Source: Thiothrix sp.
GTDB taxonomy: Bacteria > Pseudomonadota > Gammaproteobacteria > Thiotrichales > Thiotrichaceae
DNA: 9,557 bases
Direction: 5' to 3'
Assembly (NCBI GenBank): GCA_011375245.1
Contig: DRMA01000048.1
Location: forward strand, 1 to 9,557
Positions within the stretch are counted from its first letter, which is position 1; the number at the start of each line of letters is the position of its first letter. A program made the translations under genes and the position numbers. Positions 7,612 to 9,557 of the stretch are shown piece by piece. The notes beneath the pieces are model-generated. The model searched no databases and was not told the origin of the DNA. It was given only the letters and a program-made list of their open reading frames with translations.

Positions 7612-8670
7612 ATGTCGAATTTTCCTAAATTGAAACTCAATGAACGCTCACAACATCTTTTAAAGGTATTGATTGAGGCCTATATTCAGGAAGGTGCTCC
7701 GATTGCGTCAGCAACCTTATTAGCTAAAAGTGGTTTGTCGGTCAGTCCTGCTACTATTCGTAATGCAATGGTAGGGTTGGAAAGAATGGGCTTGGTTAAA
7801 TCTCCCCATACATCATCAGGACGTGTACCAACGTCGCAAGGTTATCGTGTTTTTGTTGATTCTTTAGTGAGTGTGCAGGCGCTTGATGAGAAAACGTTAA
7901 TGCGTTTGCAAATTAGTATGAATGCTGAAGAAACGGCTTCTGGACTACTTCAAAAAGCATCAGGATTATTGTCAGGCATTACACAACTTGCAGGCTTAGT
8001 CACCATGCCACATCGTTCTTTTGTTGGGATTCGGCATATTGAATTTATTAATTTGACTGAAAAGCAAGTGCTAACGGTATTGGTGTTGCAAGATGGTGAG
8101 ATTCAAAATCGTTTATTAAAAACGGAACGAGATTATGCGACTTCTGAACTGCAAGCAGCGAGTAACTACTTAAATTCAATGCTTGAAGGTAAAACGCTGC
8201 AACAAGCGAAACGCTCAATATTACGTGAAATGGCACAGGTTCGACACCATATGAATCGTATGATGCAAGCGGTAATGGAGTTAGGTAGCCAAACACTTGA
8301 TCATGTTGATTCTGTGATACCAGAAGGCGATTTACTGGTGGCTGGTGAAAAAAATCTAATGAATTATGAAGATCTAGCTGATATGAAAAAGCTGAAAGGC
8401 TTGTTTCAAGCGTTTGAAGAAAAACAAGAAATGTTGGCGCTATTGAACACAACAATGAATGCGGATGGTGTGCAAATATTTATTGGTAGTGAATCAGGCT
8501 ATCAGGTTTTTGATGACTGTAGTATGGTGACTTCAACGTATTGTACTGAAAATGGTTCTATTGGTGTTTTAGGTGTCGTGGGGCCACGACGAATTTCTTA
8601 TGAACGTATTATCCCTGTGGTGGATATTACGGCTCGTTTGTTGAGTGCTTCATTTAAAGCAAATCGTTAA
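7612..8670 (+). CDS. hrcA: Heat-inducible transcription repressor HrcA
   Basis: HrcA is a dimeric repressor that binds CIRCE operators before groESL and dnaK-operon genes and is kept active by GroEL. The 352 residues match the family (about 340-350). The N-terminal winged-helix region is clear: LNERSQHLLKVLIEAYI at 8-24, then SPATIRNAMVGLERMGLV with HTSSGRVPTSQGYRVFVD directly after. The remaining part fits the GAF-like dimerisation domain and ends GPRRISYERIIPVVDI near the C-terminus, a conserved closing segment. The ATG at 7612 has no recognisable Shine-Dalgarno. The gene may be cotranscribed with the aminotransferase 42 bases upstream. The usual partners grpE and dnaK are not next to it, and no CIRCE element is seen before it, so autoregulation is not evident. 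Confidence 0.95.
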   Translation: MSNFPKLKLNERSQHLLKVLIEAYIQEGAPIASATLLAKSGLSVSPATIRNAMVGLERMGLVKSPHTSSGRVPTSQGYRVFVDSLVSVQALDEKTLMRLQISMNAEETASGLLQKASGLLSGITQLAGLVTMPHRSFVGIRHIEFINLTEKQVLTVLVLQDGEIQNRLLKTERDYATSELQAASNYLNSMLEGKTLQQAKRSILREMAQVRHHMNRMMQAVMELGSQTLDHVDSVIPEGDLLVAGEKNLMNYEDLADMKKLKGLFQAFEEKQEMLALLNTTMNADGVQIFIGSESGYQVFDDCSMVTSTYCTENGSIGVLGVVGPRRISYERIIPVVDITARLLSASFKANR

Positions 8671-8749
8671 CAAAAAATAGACTAAGGGTGCTAGAAAGCT
8701 CTTTTCTTGATTTTAGTGTTGTGTTTATTTTTTACTTTTATTGCAAATA

Positions 8750-8774
8750 ATACTTGACTAGATTACTAGGTTAT
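8750..8774 (+). promoter_or_regulatory. IscR type-1 binding site in the iscR promoter
   Basis: The 25 bases fit the published E. coli type-1 IscR consensus at 21 positions by my count. The left half is ATACTTGACTA and the right half ends ACTAGGTTAT. Mismatches are at motif positions 12, 17, 19 and 22. The site covers the -35 element of the iscR promoter, the geometry expected for repression by [2Fe-2S]-IscR. It implies negative autoregulation: when Fe-S clusters are scarce, apo-IscR leaves this site and iscR is expressed. Confidence 0.75.
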
Positions 8775-8782
8775 CCTAAATT
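8754..8782 (+). promoter_or_regulatory. Sigma-70 promoter of iscR
   Basis: TTGACT at 8754-8759 (five of six to the -35 consensus) and TAAATT at 8777-8782 (weaker -10) are separated by 17 bases. Transcription would start near 8789, giving a leader of about 55 bases. The promoter is overlapped by the IscR site and, at its -10, by an inverted repeat. Confidence 0.6.
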
Positions 8783-8807
8783 AGCTGATCCTAATTAGCT
8801 AATTTAG
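8776..8807. repeat. Perfect 11-bp inverted repeat in the iscR promoter/leader
   Basis: CTAAATTAGCT at 8776-8786 is exactly complementary to AGCTAATTTAG at 8797-8807, with a ten-base spacer. An inner palindrome AATTAGCTAATT lies at 8793-8804, and TTAGCT occurs three times in the region (8781, 8795, 8804). It covers the -10 element and probable start site, so it could be an operator for another dimeric regulator or a hairpin at the 5' end of the mRNA. It does not fit the type-1 or type-2 IscR motifs. Confidence 0.7.
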
Positions 8808-8830
8808 CTGTTCATCTTTTAGTGGGTAGC

Positions 8831-8835
8831 GGAGG
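8831..8835 (+). promoter_or_regulatory. Strong Shine-Dalgarno of iscR
   Basis: GGAGG lies 8 bases before the ATG at 8844. It is the strongest ribosome binding site in the window, and it fixes the start codon. Confidence 0.85.
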
Positions 8836-8843
8836 ATATATAA

Positions 8844-9329
8844 ATGAAATTATCAACAAAAGGTCGCTATGCTGTTACAGCAATGATGGATTTAGCTATT
8901 CATGATATTGATGGTCCTGTTACGTTGGCCGATATATCGAAATGTCAGGGAATTTCCTTGTCGTACCTTGAACAGTTATTCGCCCGTTTACGCGGACATG
9001 GTCTTGTTGAAGGTGTTCGTGGACCTGGTGGCGGATATCGTCTTGGTAAGCCTGCTTCACAAATTAGTGTCGCTAATATTATTACGGCTGTTGATGAAAG
9101 CCTTGATGCAACAGGTTGTAAGGGTAAAGAAAACTGTTATGATGGGCAGCGCTGTTTGACACATCAGTTATGGCAAGATTTGAGCGCGCAATTATATACC
9201 TTTCTTGATGGCATCTCTTTGAGTGATTTTGTTAATAATCCTGAAATTCGTGAAATTTCTCATCGTCAAGATAGCATGTCTAGTCGTATTGCAAATATGT
9301 TTCCTGCATCGCCGCGTATTGCTTCATAA
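8844..9329 (+). CDS. iscR: Fe-S cluster-sensing Rrf2-family regulator IscR
   Basis: IscR is a dimeric winged-helix regulator that binds a [2Fe-2S] cluster and matches Fe-S assembly to need. The 161 residues compare with 162 in E. coli. The N-terminus MKLSTKGRYAVTAMMDLA and the recognition region ISLSYLEQLFARLRGHGLV, followed by the wing VRGPGGGYRLG, are typical. The cluster ligands Cys92, Cys98, Cys104 and His107 are all present (GCKGKENCYDGQRCLTHQLW) at the same numbers as in E. coli, which separates it from NsrR, RirA and ligand-free Rrf2 proteins. The last 20 or so residues are divergent, as is usual. The gene has its own promoter with an overlapping type-1 site. It is followed by a terminator, so iscS, normally the next gene of the isc operon, does not follow directly. 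Confidence 0.96.
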   Translation: MKLSTKGRYAVTAMMDLAIHDIDGPVTLADISKCQGISLSYLEQLFARLRGHGLVEGVRGPGGGYRLGKPASQISVANIITAVDESLDATGCKGKENCYDGQRCLTHQLWQDLSAQLYTFLDGISLSDFVNNPEIREISHRQDSMSSRIANMFPASPRIAS

Positions 9330-9343
9330 ATACATATTGATCG

Positions 9344-9395
9344 CTCAAAAATAACACCTTATTTATGGTTAGGTGGTTATTTTTGAGTTGTTTTT
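9344..9395 (+). terminator. Rho-independent terminator after iscR
   Basis: CTCAAAAATAACACCT at 9344-9359 pairs with AGGTGGTTATTTTTGAG at 9371-9387 (16 base pairs, one bulged G, eleven-base loop). The stem is followed by TTGTTTTT. It starts 14 bases after the iscR stop codon. The opposite strand has no T-run after the stem, so it acts mainly on the plus strand. Confidence 0.85.
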
Positions 9396-9506
9396 CCCAT
9401 TATTCCTCTTGTTTTTTCTGAATTTTTTTATTTATCTCACAATTAAATAGGCAGAAATTTTTGTCATATTCTTCTATTATTACCAATCCTAGGCATCTTT
9501 CATCTT

Positions 9507-9557
9507 TTAGTTAACCATTCGGCCTGCTAGGACTCGCCCTTCAATTTCACTAAACTC
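9507..9557 (-). CDS. Possible 3' end of a minus-strand gene (very short, uncertain)
   Basis: From the right edge the minus strand reads EFSEIEGRVLAGRMVN and stops with TAA. Sixteen residues are too few to tell a real gene end from chance, and I do not recognise the sequence. If real, the next gene would converge on iscR, and the stretch 9396-9506 would be its 3' untranslated region. No hairpin terminator for that strand is seen there. Confidence 0.15.
   Translation of the reverse strand, partial: EFSEIEGRVLAGRMVN

Noticed and set aside
8048..8455. 135-codon minus-strand frame inside hrcA
   Set aside because: It lies wholly opposite a conserved gene and has no recognisable product, so it is a shadow frame. 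The same holds for the other frames opposite or within uvrB and iscR.
8686..8720. Possible terminator hairpin after hrcA
   Set aside because: Only a five-base-pair A/T-rich stem (AGAAA with TTTCT) can be drawn, without a proper T-run directly behind it.

Overview
The window looks like AT-rich chromosomal DNA from a gammaproteobacterium. The evidence is the set of housekeeping genes (uvrB, nadK, recN, a class I aspartate aminotransferase, hrcA, iscR). IscR keeps the Fe-S ligands at the same positions as the E. coli protein (Cys92, Cys98, Cys104, His107). HrcA is absent from the Enterobacteriaceae but present in several other gammaproteobacterial lineages, so I favour a lineage outside the enterics. 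I cannot name the genus.

Layout from left to right. (a) The window opens inside the 3' end of a plus-strand gene (2-229) that resembles the tail of a FemAB/GNAT-type acyltransferase. (b) A secreted protein of 359 residues (366-1445, plus) carries about nine acidic thrombospondin-type-3-like calcium repeats and an unrecognised C-terminal domain. (c) A minus-strand cluster runs uvrB (6120-4111), nadK (4037-3168), recN (3168-1453). nadK and recN overlap by one base. recN converges on the calcium-repeat gene with 7 bp between the stop codons. (d) A 261-bp divergent intergenic region (6121-6381) holds a hairpin resembling the end of an IS200/IS605-family element. (e) The plus strand then carries the aminotransferase (6382-7569), hrcA (7612-8670), and iscR (8844-9329). 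iscR has its own promoter with an overlapping IscR type-1 site, and a strong Rho-independent terminator follows it. (f) The last 160 bases hold nothing convincing, apart from a very short minus-strand reading frame that runs off the end.

How the parts relate. uvrB (nucleotide-excision repair) and recN (double-strand-break repair) flank the NADP-producing enzyme NadK in one apparent transcription unit. I see no canonical LexA box upstream of uvrB. On the other side, two stress and homeostasis regulators lie in tandem: HrcA (heat-shock repressor) and IscR (Fe-S sensor). iscR is probably autoregulated. Its leader also has a perfect 11-bp inverted repeat over the -10 element and start region that the known IscR site does not explain.

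Most of the window is ordinary housekeeping DNA. I see no defence system, CRISPR array, RNA gene or intact mobile element. The least explained items are the calcium-repeat protein's C-terminal domain, the iscR leader inverted repeat, and the IS-end-like hairpin.
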